64,000 bases of DNA from positions 248,001 to 312,000 of the forward strand of contig NZ_JABWTA010000001.1 of NCBI RefSeq assembly GCF_013371495.1. Direction: 5' to 3'. A program made the position numbers and the translations under genes. Below the pieces are notes generated by a model. It was not told where the DNA came from, did not search any database, and saw only the letters and a program-made list of their open reading frames with translations. The DNA is from Altererythrobacter lutimaris (GTDB taxonomy: Bacteria > Pseudomonadota > Alphaproteobacteria > Sphingomonadales > Sphingomonadaceae). Shown here piece by piece: positions 36,573-44,733 of the stretch (position 1 is the first letter of the stretch; the number at the start of each line of letters is the position of its first letter).

Positions 36573-37352
36573 ATGACAGGCACGCAGCGTTTTTCCGGCA
36601 AGACCGTTATCGTCACAGGCTCCTCCATGGGTATTGGGGAAGCGATTGCGCGCCGCTTCCACGGGGAAGGCGCGAATGTCGTCATCAACTCGCGTAAGGT
36701 TGAGGATTGCGAGAAGGTTGCAGCCTCACTCGGCGGCGAACGCGTGCTTGTTGTTGCAGGTGATGTCTCCTCCTCAGCCTTTGCAACGGAGATGGTCGAA
36801 AAGACAGTCGCGGCTTTAGGCGGAATCGATGTGCTGGTGAACAATGCCGGGATTGGCCGAAGCGGACGCCTCTCTGCGGCCGACGATGACTTCATTGACC
36901 TGATCATCGATGTGAACCTTAAAGGCATTCTCTATCTGACGCGCGAGGCCTTTCCGCATCTCCTCAAATCCAAGGGCAATATCATCAACATCTCCAGCGT
37001 CTCAGGATTGGGCGGCGATTGGGGCCTTGGCGTTTACAACGCGTCCAAAGGCGGCGTCTGCAATCTGACGCGCGCAATGGCGCTAGAATTTGGAAGTCAG
37101 GGTGTGCGCGCGAACGCAATATGCCCATCCATGACGGAATCGGACATGACGAAGGGCGTTACCGACAATGAGCATGCTTTGAAGATGCTCGCCAATCGCA
37201 TGCCCTTGGGCCGTGCGGCAGTGCCCGACGAGATCGCAGGACCCGTCCTGTTCCTGGCGAGCGACGATGCTGTATTCGTGAACGGAGTGAACTTGCCAGT
37301 CGATGGTGGGGTGACAGCCTCCAATGGCCAACCGAACTTCTTCGGTGGGTAG
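36573..37352 (+). CDS. SDR family oxidoreductase
   Basis: A 259-residue classical short-chain dehydrogenase. Motifs: TGSSMGIGEAIA, NNAGIG, the catalytic Ser in NISSVSG and the Tyr-Lys pair in YNASKGG. The C-terminal VNGVNLPVDGGVTA is common in glucose-1-dehydrogenase-like and 3-oxoacyl reductase-like members. Start ATG 36573 follows AAGGGA. It is monocistronic, between a VOC gene on the other strand and a 457-bp gap. Substrate not assignable. Confidence 0.93.
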   Translation: MTGTQRFSGKTVIVTGSSMGIGEAIARRFHGEGANVVINSRKVEDCEKVAASLGGERVLVVAGDVSSSAFATEMVEKTVAALGGIDVLVNNAGIGRSGRLSAADDDFIDLIIDVNLKGILYLTREAFPHLLKSKGNIINISSVSGLGGDWGLGVYNASKGGVCNLTRAMALEFGSQGVRANAICPSMTESDMTKGVTDNEHALKMLANRMPLGRAAVPDEIAGPVLFLASDDAVFVNGVNLPVDGGVTASNGQPNFFGG

Positions 37353-37809
37353 TTGCCTACTGCGTTTCTGGTCATCCAGCTGGCTTTCAACACTGAGAAT
37401 TTCGTGATCCAGCGGAACATGCGACCCGCATTTGCGGGCGTTCGCCATACCTGGATGACGCGGGTCGTGCTGTGAAAAACGAATCGCATTCTGGACAGTA
37501 TGGTTAAATCAGCGGTTACTTTTGGCGGTTTTCGTCAACTAATCAGGTTAGCTGACTGATGATGGATTAACCAATGGAGCGCCTCTGGACCGATGCGGGC
37601 CCTTCGAGAGTTCAAAAAAATTATTTTTTAACAGAGCCTTAGAGGATCATTTTGTCTGGCGAGAGAAAGGAATCGCAGACAATCGCTGCTTCCAAGCAAT
37701 TTTTCATTAACCGCAGGAATTAGCATCGTTGAAACTGGTTTTAGCACGCATTTGGCAAGAGTTTGGTGGCATTTTCTAACGATTGAATAGTGCATCGATT
37801 GGTAGAACC
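37353..37809. other. 457-bp intergenic region before the Tad-type genes
   Basis: No convincing gene on either strand. It contains a weak 5-base hairpin CCCGC-ATTT-GCGGG near 37430 and an A/T-rich near-palindrome (A7-TT-A-T7) near 37613-37629. Several TTAAC half-sites occur but none in the spaced TTAA-N7-TTAA arrangement of CtrA. The promoter of the downstream pilus genes must lie here, but I cannot point to it. Confidence 0.5.
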
Positions 37810-39288
37810 ATGACACAACGTAGAACCGGAATCCTGTCACACCTTGCTCGCGATAGCCGCGGCAACACCACGCTTATGGTGGGTGCAGCCTTGCTCCCGC
37901 TCATGGCGCTGATCGGTGGTGGCTTGGACATGAGCGTGTCCTACATGGCCCGCGCGAAGCTTCAGAATGCTTGTGACTCAGCCGTACTCGCTGGCCGCCA
38001 ATCGATGGAAGGCACCGACTGGAAGAACAAGAATAAGCAGGAAGCGCAAAAGTTCTTCGACTTCAACTTCCCGGGTAATGCCTATGGTGCCCGCAATACG
38101 AAGTTCGATATCGATCAGAATGCAAGTGATTCCCAAGAATTGATTGGCACTGCGAGCGCGTCAATCCCGACGTCGATCATGAAGATCTTCGGCTACGACA
38201 CTATCGAGATTGCTGTGTCTTGTGATGCCAAGCGCGAGCAAGGCCACAACGATGTTGTGCTCGTACTCGACACGACTGGTTCAATGAATGACGCACCGTC
38301 AGCGGGCGGCGCTTCCAAGATTTCTCGCCTCCGCACAGGCGCCTCTGGCCTTTATCGTGCGCTTGATGATGGTTCGAATTCGGAGACGCGTTACGGGATC
38401 GTTTCCTACTCGCACACTGTCAATATCGGCCGATCGCTTCGCAATCGCGATTTTCTCAAAGAACAAGAGTACATCAACTTCTGGTGCAACAATGGCTGGT
38501 GTTATTACAACACCAAGCAAGTGCACATCAACAACTCGTCCTGGAACAATGTGACGGGCGATGATCAGGGCAACCTGCAAGCATTCCGCACTAGCGGAGA
38601 CGCATGTATCGAAGAGCGCTCTACAGTGGGCTATGGCGACTCAGGCATTGAGATCAAGGACTACATCAAGGATGACGACATCGATCTCCTGCCGGCTAAT
38701 GCCAACGATACAAAGCTGCAGTTTGGTCGCTATGACCCAGCCATTCAGGAAGGCGAATCCCAGTCAGGCTGCCCGTCTGAATCGTCGAAACTACAGAAGT
38801 ATGCGGACGAAGCCTCTTTCAATGCGGCTATCAATGCAGCTACGGCACGGGTAACCGGCGGTACGTATCATGACATTGGCATGCTGTGGGGCACGCGCTT
38901 TATCTCGCGCACCGGCTTCTTTGCATCAGAGAACCCTGACGACATCAATGGAATCCCGGTTCGTCAGCACATCGTCTTCATGACTGACGGTAAGCTGGAC
39001 ACTGGTGGCCGTCTCTACTCGGCGCATGGGATCGAAGATTTCCAGGCGCGCACGCAGGGCACGGGAACCCGCAGCCAGAAGCACATTGACCGCTTCGCAT
39101 CGGTCTGCGCCCGCGCCAAATCTCGTGATGTCACGGTCTGGGTTATCGCGCTCGATGTGACAGATATTGCGGATATTAAGCCTTGTGCAACTAGTGATGA
39201 CCATTTTTACACGAGTGACGGGTCTGATCTTGAGCAAGTGTTCGAGCGGATCGGTCAGGGCATTGGCAATTTGAGGCTGACACGATGA
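37810..39288 (+). CDS. TadG-type pilus assembly protein with von Willebrand A domain
   Basis: A 492-residue protein with an N-terminal TadE/TadG segment (SRGNTTLMVGAALLPLMALIGGGLDMSVSYMARAKLQNACDSA, hydrophobic about residues 25-45) and a large secreted VWA domain. The metal-ion-dependent adhesion site is DTTGSMND, and VFMTDGKLDTGG and VWVIALDV form later parts of the fold. Pairs of Cys occur (WCNNGWC; SVCARA; KPCATSDD). ATG 37810 is preferred to TTG 37783. It overlaps the next TadE-like gene by ATGA. Confidence 0.92.
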   Translation: MTQRRTGILSHLARDSRGNTTLMVGAALLPLMALIGGGLDMSVSYMARAKLQNACDSAVLAGRQSMEGTDWKNKNKQEAQKFFDFNFPGNAYGARNTKFDIDQNASDSQELIGTASASIPTSIMKIFGYDTIEIAVSCDAKREQGHNDVVLVLDTTGSMNDAPSAGGASKISRLRTGASGLYRALDDGSNSETRYGIVSYSHTVNIGRSLRNRDFLKEQEYINFWCNNGWCYYNTKQVHINNSSWNNVTGDDQGNLQAFRTSGDACIEERSTVGYGDSGIEIKDYIKDDDIDLLPANANDTKLQFGRYDPAIQEGESQSGCPSESSKLQKYADEASFNAAINAATARVTGGTYHDIGMLWGTRFISRTGFFASENPDDINGIPVRQHIVFMTDGKLDTGGRLYSAHGIEDFQARTQGTGTRSQKHIDRFASVCARAKSRDVTVWVIALDVTDIADIKPCATSDDHFYTSDGSDLEQVFERIGQGIGNLRLTR

Positions 39289-39914
39289 TTGCAACCTTGG
39301 CGAACATCATTCGCGGCAAGCGCAGCGAAGACGGATTGGCGGCGACCGAGTTCGGTTTGATCGCCATTCCGCTCTTCATCATGCTGCTGGGCGGAATGGA
39401 TCTTGCGCACCAGGCTTACTCGCGAGCGCTATTGCAGGGTGCGCTCAACGATGCCGCTCGTCGCGCATCGGTTGAGGATCCAAGCTTCACAGCCGCGGGA
39501 TCAACTCTGGAAGAGCGGATCAAGAACACCGTTACATCCCAAGTGAGCTATATCGCGCCAAAGGCAAGTTACAACGTCAAGATCAGCAACTATTTTGATT
39601 TTGCCGGGGTAGGTAAACCAGAAAAACTTCTGACGGATGTCGATGGCAATGGCCAGTACGATGAAACTGACGGCGATTGCTTTGAAGACCTGAACGACAA
39701 TGGAAGTTACGATCTGGATGCCGGCCGGACAGGTGTCGGCGGCTCGGATGACGTTGTCTTCTACGAAGTGACGATGAGCATGCCGCGCCTGTTTCCCATG
39801 GCAAATCTGATGGGGCTCGACGACACGATGGAGACCACAGCGGAAGCTGCCATTCGTAACCAGCCCTATGCGACACAAGCTGTTGTCCCGACCGTTTGCG
39901 GAGAACCGGCATGA
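39285..39914 (+). CDS. TadE-family pseudopilin-like protein
   Basis: A 209-residue protein with the TadE N-terminus: a short basic start (IIRGKRSEDGLAATEFGLIAIPLFIMLLGGMDLAHQAYSRALLQGALNDAARRAS). It contains the processed-pilin-like Glu in ATEFGL and one membrane helix. The periplasmic part has a calcium-loop-like stretch (DVDGNGQYDETDGDCFEDLNDNGSYDLD) with several Asp/Asn pairs, so metal binding is plausible. It overlaps both neighbours by four bases. Likely a minor component of a Flp/Tad pilus. Confidence 0.9.
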   Translation: MIATLANIIRGKRSEDGLAATEFGLIAIPLFIMLLGGMDLAHQAYSRALLQGALNDAARRASVEDPSFTAAGSTLEERIKNTVTSQVSYIAPKASYNVKISNYFDFAGVGKPEKLLTDVDGNGQYDETDGDCFEDLNDNGSYDLDAGRTGVGGSDDVVFYEVTMSMPRLFPMANLMGLDDTMETTAEAAIRNQPYATQAVVPTVCGEPA

Positions 39915-40540
39915 GCTACAAGTTTCTCAAGCGATTGCATGATGCGCGCGAAGGTGTCGCGATGGTCGAATTTGGCCTCGTCGCGCCCATTCTCTTGCTT
40001 ATGATCCTTGGCGGTCTTGAAGTGGTGAATTATGCATTGTCGCATATGCGGATCAGCCAAATGGCAATGACGGTTGCAGACAATGCCGGCCGCGTCCCAA
40101 CAAGTATCGACGAGGCGAACATCTATGAGGTGTTTGCTGGTGCTCAGGTGATCGGAGAACCGCTCGAATTCAAGCAGAACGGCCGTCTGATCCTGTCCTC
40201 TGTCCAGCTCAACAATGGCAATGGAAACAACAAAGGTCAGATGATCAACTGGCAGCGCTGTTGGGGCGATCTAGCGGTTGAGCCAGCCTATGGTAAGCAG
40301 AATAAAGGCCGCAACGACAACAGCCTGAAAGATGGCGTTGGCAAGCCTGGCAAGCGCATCGGTGCATTGGAAGGCACAGCGGTTATGTTCGTTGAAGTGA
40401 CCTACGACTACCAGCCACTGGTGGCGGGTGACTGGATCCCGACGCAGCAGATCAAGTACGAAAGTGCTTTTAATGTGCGTGGAAGGCAGAACCTCAACAT
40501 CACCAATGCGCAATCTTTGGCTGTAAACGACTGCACCTGA
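39911..40540 (+). CDS. TadE-family pseudopilin-like protein (second copy)
   Basis: A 209-residue TadE-like protein. The N-terminal segment REGVAMVEFGLVAPILLLMILGGLEVVNYALSHMRISQMAMTVADNAGR has the conserved Glu (VEFG) and one membrane helix. The periplasmic domain contains two Cys (QRCWGD; NDCT at the C-terminus). ATG 39911 overlaps the preceding stop. The three Tad-type genes form one unit ended by a stem-loop at 40557. The motor and secretin genes (cpaB-F) are not in the window. Confidence 0.9.
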   Translation: MSYKFLKRLHDAREGVAMVEFGLVAPILLLMILGGLEVVNYALSHMRISQMAMTVADNAGRVPTSIDEANIYEVFAGAQVIGEPLEFKQNGRLILSSVQLNNGNGNNKGQMINWQRCWGDLAVEPAYGKQNKGRNDNSLKDGVGKPGKRIGALEGTAVMFVEVTYDYQPLVAGDWIPTQQIKYESAFNVRGRQNLNITNAQSLAVNDCT

Positions 40541-40556
40541 TTGATTGCCATAGACT

Positions 40557-40592
40557 CCCGGTCAGTCATCGGTCACTGATCGGGGTTTCTTT
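40557..40592 (+). terminator. Intrinsic terminator after the TadE/TadG unit
   Basis: CCCGGTCAGT (40557-40566) pairs with ACTGATCGGG (40575-40584, one G-T) around an 8-base loop and is followed by TTTCTTTC. Confidence 0.65.
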
Positions 40593-40623
40593 CAGCCAAC
40601 AATCGAAAAGCATCACACGATCC

Positions 40624-40661
40624 TTGACAATAGCTATTTAGCAAATTAGCTAAATAGCTAT
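40624..40661 (+). promoter_or_regulatory. Promoter and large palindromic operator of the sdpR-sdpI unit
   Basis: TTGACA (40624-40629) is a perfect -35 box. It abuts a palindrome with 13-base perfect arms: ATAGCTATTTAGC (40630-40642), a 6-base centre, then GCTAAATAGCTAT (40649-40661), which ends inside the ATG at 40660. A -10 about 17 bases downstream falls inside the palindrome and places the transcript start at or next to the ATG. That implies a leaderless mRNA and direct autorepression by the ArsR-type protein. There is no room for a Shine-Dalgarno site. Confidence 0.75.
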
Positions 40662-40968
40662 GACGAGCGTGTTCGAAGCCCTGTCTCATCCAATCCGGCG
40701 CGAAGTGCTGGAGCTGCTGAAGAGCGGCGGAATGACTGCTGGCGAATTGTCGGATCGCTTCGATGTTTCGAAGCCCACTATGTCAGGCCATTTTTCCAAG
40801 CTGAAGGCTGCCGGGCTGATACTCGGCGAGAACGATGGTGGATCCATTATCTACACGCTTAATCTGTCCACGCTCGAAGAGGCGCTGATGGGCTTCATGT
40901 CGCGCGTTCGACGCGAAGAGGACGCAGCGCCGGACGAAGAGCTCAAAATGACAAGGAAGAGTGATTGA
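40660..40968 (+). CDS. sdpR: ArsR/SdpR-family winged-helix autorepressor
   Basis: A 102-residue ArsR-type regulator resembling SdpR of the Bacillus SdpRI pair. It reads MTSVFEALSHPIRREVLELL, then GGMTAGELSDRFDVSKPTMSGHFSKLKAAGL and a wing GGSIIYTLN. No Cys or metal site is present, so metal sensing is unlikely. The protein is expected to bind the palindrome that runs into its own start codon. It is followed two bases later by sdpI, and then by a hydrolase overlapping sdpI. In Bacillus, SdpI sequesters SdpR at the membrane when the toxin is present; whether that holds here is unknown. Confidence 0.88.
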   Translation: MTSVFEALSHPIRREVLELLKSGGMTAGELSDRFDVSKPTMSGHFSKLKAAGLILGENDGGSIIYTLNLSTLEEALMGFMSRVRREEDAAPDEELKMTRKSD

Positions 40969-40969
40969 A

Positions 40970-41644
40970 ATGAGTTTTAGAGGCCTCTTTTTTGGATCAA
41001 TGGTCGTCGTGGCAGCTATGGTCGTGTTTGCATTCATAGCTGAATCGCGCCTGCCAGCCGGGACCGAGCTGCCAATCCATTGGAATGCAGCTGGTGTTCC
41101 TGACGATTTCGCACCTGCGCTGCAAGCGCTGTTGCTTTCGCCTGCCATCCTTGCTGGAGCGTCTGTGCTGTTTTGGCTGCTTCCTTCACTTGAGCCGCTT
41201 CAGAACAAGCTCGAAGGCTCTGCGCCGCTGCTCAAAGTGAGTTGGCTGGGCATCATTCTTCTGATGTGCATCTTGCAGGCCGTTGTCGGTCTGCCTGCGT
41301 TTGGCATTGAGATGCCGATCAATGCAGTGTTGCTCGGGGTAGGGCTGCTGTTCCTGCTCATCGGGAATGCTTTGCCAAAAAGCCGTCCCGGTTTCTTTGT
41401 CGGCATTCGTACGCCCTGGACTATTACGGACACTGACAACTGGATTGCGACGCATCGTTTGGGTGGCAAGCTCTTCATGCTGGCGGGGGCGATCATTGCA
41501 GCCCTATCGCTGGTCCCCGGCATCCTCGAAATGACGGCGGTGGTCGTTGTCACGGCCGTCCTCTTCGCAGCCTTCGTGCCGCTTGTTTACAGTTGGTGGT
41601 TCTGGCGTACCCGCGCCAAGACTTCTGGAGGAGACCGTCCATGA
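40970..41644 (+). CDS. sdpI: SdpI-like membrane protein (DUF1648 plus SdpI domain)
   Basis: A 224-residue membrane protein with six hydrophobic segments. The DUF1648 part has LPAGTELPIHWNAAGVPDDFAP near residue 30, and the SdpI part has the signature LGNALPKSRPGFFVGIRTPWTITDTDNWIATHRLGGKLFML (here GNALPK). SdpI confers immunity to the SdpC toxin in Bacillus and acts as a receptor that traps SdpR; no sdpC-like toxin gene is visible. ATG 40970 is likely; GTG 40961 is possible. It overlaps the downstream hydrolase by ATGA. Confidence 0.9.
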   Translation: MSFRGLFFGSMVVVAAMVVFAFIAESRLPAGTELPIHWNAAGVPDDFAPALQALLLSPAILAGASVLFWLLPSLEPLQNKLEGSAPLLKVSWLGIILLMCILQAVVGLPAFGIEMPINAVLLGVGLLFLLIGNALPKSRPGFFVGIRTPWTITDTDNWIATHRLGGKLFMLAGAIIAALSLVPGILEMTAVVVVTAVLFAAFVPLVYSWWFWRTRAKTSGGDRP

Positions 41645-42612
41645 GAAAAACACTGATGGGCGTCGCGATGGCGTGTCTCACAGCTTTGGCAATGCCCGCG
41701 CCGGCATCGGCCGAGGAGTTGAGTGTCACGCATGAGGGGCTTTCTGGCGCGCTCAAGGGTACATTCCTGCAGAGCGACGTGTCCAATGCACCGGCAGTGC
41801 TAATCATTCCCGGATCCGGCCCCACTGATCGCGATGGCAATAGCCCGCTTGGCATCAATGCCGCGAGCTACAGACTGCTCGCGGAAGGGCTAGGTGAAGC
41901 AGGCATATCAAGCCTTCGCGTCGACAAACGCGGTATGTTTGGCAGCTCGGCTGCGATCGACAACCCCAACAATGTGACGTTTGATGCATACATCGCTGAT
42001 ACGCTCGCTTGGGCGGAAACGCTGGCAGAGCGAACCGATCAGGATTGCGCCTGGCTCCTCGGGCACAGCGAAGGCGGTGTGGTCGCGCTGGCAACCGTCG
42101 CGAGCAGCACAGATGGGATCTGCGGAGTTATTTTGGCTGCGTCACCCGGGCGCCCGGTTGGTGACCTCTTGCGTGAGCAGTTACGTGCAAATCCGGCCAA
42201 TGCACCGTTGCTAGGCCAAGCTGAGGCGGCGATCTCAGCATTGGAAGCTGGCGAGGACTATGACGCGACCAATCTGCATCCAGCCCTGGTTCCGCTGTTT
42301 GGCGCTCAAACCCAAGGCTTCCTAAAGAGCTTCATGGCGTATGATCCTGCAGCGCTTGCCGCTGAATATTCAGGGCCACTGTTGATCCTGCAGCCGGACG
42401 AAGACATTCAAGTGGCAATGGCCGACGGGGCCGCGATGCATACAGCGCAGCCGCAATCAAAGCTTGTCGTGCTTGAAGGCGTCAATCACGTGCTGAAGTC
42501 AGTGCCCGCAGGCGACCGTGCGGCCAATTTGCAGACCTACGCCAATCCCGATTTACCGCTCGCTGATATGGTGGTTCAAACCATCGCGCGCTTCATCGAA
42601 GCGGAAGGCTAA
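41641..42612 (+). CDS. Exported alpha/beta hydrolase
   Basis: A 323-residue hydrolase with a signal peptide (AMACLTALAMPAPASAEE). The core begins NAPAVLIIPGSGPTDRDGNSP, a typical oxyanion segment of dienelactone-hydrolase-like or esterase members. The nucleophile elbow is LGHSEGG (Ser about 142), Asp lies in LQPDEDIQV and His in GVNHVLK. It overlaps sdpI by four bases, so it is part of the sdpR-sdpI unit. It may degrade or modify an envelope compound sensed by the pair, which is an inference. The 3' end is 3 bases from the convergent typA stop. Confidence 0.88.
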   Translation: MRKTLMGVAMACLTALAMPAPASAEELSVTHEGLSGALKGTFLQSDVSNAPAVLIIPGSGPTDRDGNSPLGINAASYRLLAEGLGEAGISSLRVDKRGMFGSSAAIDNPNNVTFDAYIADTLAWAETLAERTDQDCAWLLGHSEGGVVALATVASSTDGICGVILAASPGRPVGDLLREQLRANPANAPLLGQAEAAISALEAGEDYDATNLHPALVPLFGAQTQGFLKSFMAYDPAALAAEYSGPLLILQPDEDIQVAMADGAAMHTAQPQSKLVVLEGVNHVLKSVPAGDRAANLQTYANPDLPLADMVVQTIARFIEAEG

Positions 42613-42615
42613 GTC

Positions 42616-44448
42616 TTACGCTGCTTCCTTCTTGCGCTTCGCTTTCTTGCGCTCATGCGGGCACAAGAGAGCTTTACGCAACCGAATGGATTGCGGTGTC
42701 ACTTCGACCATTTCGTCATCGTCGATGTAAGCGATCGCTTGCTCCAGGCTCATCCGGCGCGGCGGGGTAAGACGGATAGCGTCATCCTTGCCGGAGCTAC
42801 GGATATTGGTAAGCTGCTTCGACTTCAGCGGGTTCACTTCCAGATCGTCTGGCTTGGCATTCTCGCCAATCACCATGCCTTCATAGACTTTCATCTGAGG
42901 TGCGATGAACAGTTCGCCTCGATCTTCCAATGCGTTGAGTGCGTAGGCGACGCTTTCGCCATCGGAGTTCGAGATCAATACGCCGTTGATGCGACCTTCG
43001 ATCTGGCCTTTATATGGCCCGTACTTTTCGAACAGACGGTTCATAATGCCAGTACCGCGCGTATCGGACAGAAACTCGCCGTGATAACCAATCAGGCCGC
43101 GGGAAGGGGCTGAGAACGTGATGCGCGTTTTGCCTTGGCCGGAAGGGCGCATCTCGGTGAGATCTGCTTTGCGGCGCTGCATCTTCTCGACAACGGTGCC
43201 GGAGTGATCATCATCCACATCGATCACAACCGTTTCATACGGCTCCATGCGCTGGCCGGCTTCCTCTCGGAAGAGAACCTTTGGTCGGCTAATGCCGAGC
43301 TCGAAGCCTTCGCGGCGCATCGTCTCAATCAGCACCCCGAGTTGCAATTCGCCGCGACCTGCGACTTCGAAGCTGTCTTTGTCATCACTTTCTGTGATGC
43401 GGATGGCCACGTTGGTTTCCGCTTCGCGCAGCAAACGGTCGCGGATCATACGGCTGGTAACCTTGTCGCCTTCGCGGCCCGCAAGCGGGCTGTCGTTAAC
43501 TGCAAAGCGCATCGCCAGCGTTGGAGGATCAATTGGCTGTGCGGCAATTGGCTCGGTCACCGATGGATCGCAGATCGTGTTGGCGACGGTCGCCTTTTCC
43601 AAGCCTGCAAGTGCGATGATGTCGCCAGCCTGTGCGCTTTCAACAGGTACACGGTCGAGCCCGTCAAAGCTCATCAGCTTGGTCGCGCGGCCAACCTCGA
43701 CCACATTGCCGTCCATATCAATAGCGTGGATCGGATCGTTGACCTTGAGTGTGCCGGACTGAACGCGGCCGGTAAGTACGCGGCCCATGAAATTGTCACG
43801 GTCAAGAAGCGTCGCAAGGAAGCTGAACTTGCCAGATGTGTCGAGGCCGGGGGCAGGGACGTGCTCTGTTATGAGCTTGAACAGCGGTTCGAGCGAGCCG
43901 TCACGTGCGTTCTCGTCTTCGCTTGCATACCCGTCGCGGCCGCTTGCAAACAGTGAAGGGAAGTCGAGCTGCTCGTCATTGGCATCAAGCGAAGCGAACA
44001 GGTCGAACACTTCGTCCAGCACTTCTTGCGGGCGGCCATCAGGGCGATCAATTTTGTTAACGACCACGATGGGTTTAAGGCCCAAAGCGAGCGCCTTGCC
44101 GGTTACAAACTTGGTTTGCGGCATCGCGCCTTCAGCGGCATCAACTAGCAGGATAACGCCATCGACCATGCTGAGGATACGCTCGACCTCTGCGCCGAAG
44201 TCAGCGTGGCCCGGTGTGTCGACGATGTTGATGCGCGTTGTCTCGCCGCCGTTTTCCCACTCAACGCTTGTACATTTGGCAAGGATGGTGATGCCGCGCT
44301 CTTTTTCCAGATCGCCTGAATCCATCGCACGCTCTTCCACGCGTTGGTTCTCGCGGAATGTGCCTGACTGGCGAAACAGTTGATCGACCAGAGTCGTTTT
44401 GCCGTGATCGACGTGCGCGATAATCGCGACATTGCGAAGCGAAGACAT
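42616..44448 (-). CDS. typA: Ribosome-associated translational GTPase TypA/BipA
   Basis: A 610-residue GTPase of the EF-G-like family needed for ribosome assembly and growth under stress. GTPase motifs: [17 protein letters not shown] (G1), RGITI (G2), DTPGHADFG (G3), NKIDR (G4). The C-terminal part with [21 protein letters not shown] and the BipA-specific [17 protein letters not shown] is complete. A Lys/Arg-rich tail ([12 protein letters not shown]) ends the protein. The 285-bp gap to the divergent TonB receptor holds a 9-bp stem-loop. Confidence 0.98.
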   Translation of the reverse strand: MSSLRNVAIIAHVDHGKTTLVDQLFRQSGTFRENQRVEERAMDSGDLEKERGITILAKCTSVEWENGGETTRINIVDTPGHADFGAEVERILSMVDGVILLVDAAEGAMPQTKFVTGKALALGLKPIVVVNKIDRPDGRPQEVLDEVFDLFASLDANDEQLDFPSLFASGRDGYASEDENARDGSLEPLFKLITEHVPAPGLDTSGKFSFLATLLDRDNFMGRVLTGRVQSGTLKVNDPIHAIDMDGNVVEVGRATKLMSFDGLDRVPVESAQAGDIIALAGLEKATVANTICDPSVTEPIAAQPIDPPTLAMRFAVNDSPLAGREGDKVTSRMIRDRLLREAETNVAIRITESDDKDSFEVAGRGELQLGVLIETMRREGFELGISRPKVLFREEAGQRMEPYETVVIDVDDDHSGTVVEKMQRRKADLTEMRPSGQGKTRITFSAPSRGLIGYHGEFLSDTRGTGIMNRLFEKYGPYKGQIEGRINGVLISNSDGESVAYALNALEDRGELFIAPQMKVYEGMVIGENAKPDDLEVNPLKSKQLTNIRSSGKDDAIRLTPPRRMSLEQAIAYIDDDEMVEVTPQSIRLRKALLCPHERKKAKRKKEAA

Positions 44449-44573
44449 GAGTACAGAAGCCTTTGATACTGCCCAAAGACACCAGCTGACGCTGCGTCAG
44501 GGCCGGGGAACGACGTGTTGCGCCGCACAATTTTGCGCGCGCCTAGCGTAATCCTTGGATATTCACAAGGTTT

Positions 44574-44601
44574 GGCGGTGTGACTCGCTTGCCACACCGC
44601 C
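44574..44601. repeat. Strong stem-loop between typA and the TonB receptor gene
   Basis: GGCGGTGTG and CACACCGCC form a perfect 9-base stem around a 10-base loop. No T-run follows on either strand, so it is more likely an operator or a leader structure than a terminator. It lies about 130 bases from either start codon. Confidence 0.5.
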
Positions 44602-44733
44602 GTGGCAGCGAAACGTCACCTTTACGATGATTCTTGTACAAATACGGCAGAATGCTAATTTATCAGGTGTTCGGTTGAGCATGAAGGCGTTCTGGGGACG
44701 TCGCTTTACCGATTTACTGTGAGAGGAGATCAC

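Noticed and set aside
37415..37460. GGAAC followed by CGTT as a second EcfG promoter
   Set aside because: The spacing is about 20 bases instead of 16-17 and there is no gene directly downstream on that strand.
37613..37629. A7-TT-A-T7 near-palindrome as terminator
   Set aside because: It is pure A/T with no G/C stem and no gene end close by, so I treat it as AT-rich spacer.
37500..37760. Possible CtrA boxes upstream of the Tad genes
   Set aside because: Several TTAAC half-sites occur, but none has the paired TTAA-N7-TTAA spacing required.
43135..43956. 273-codon plus-strand frame inside typA
   Set aside because: Antisense to a complete GTPase gene; no recognisable motif.
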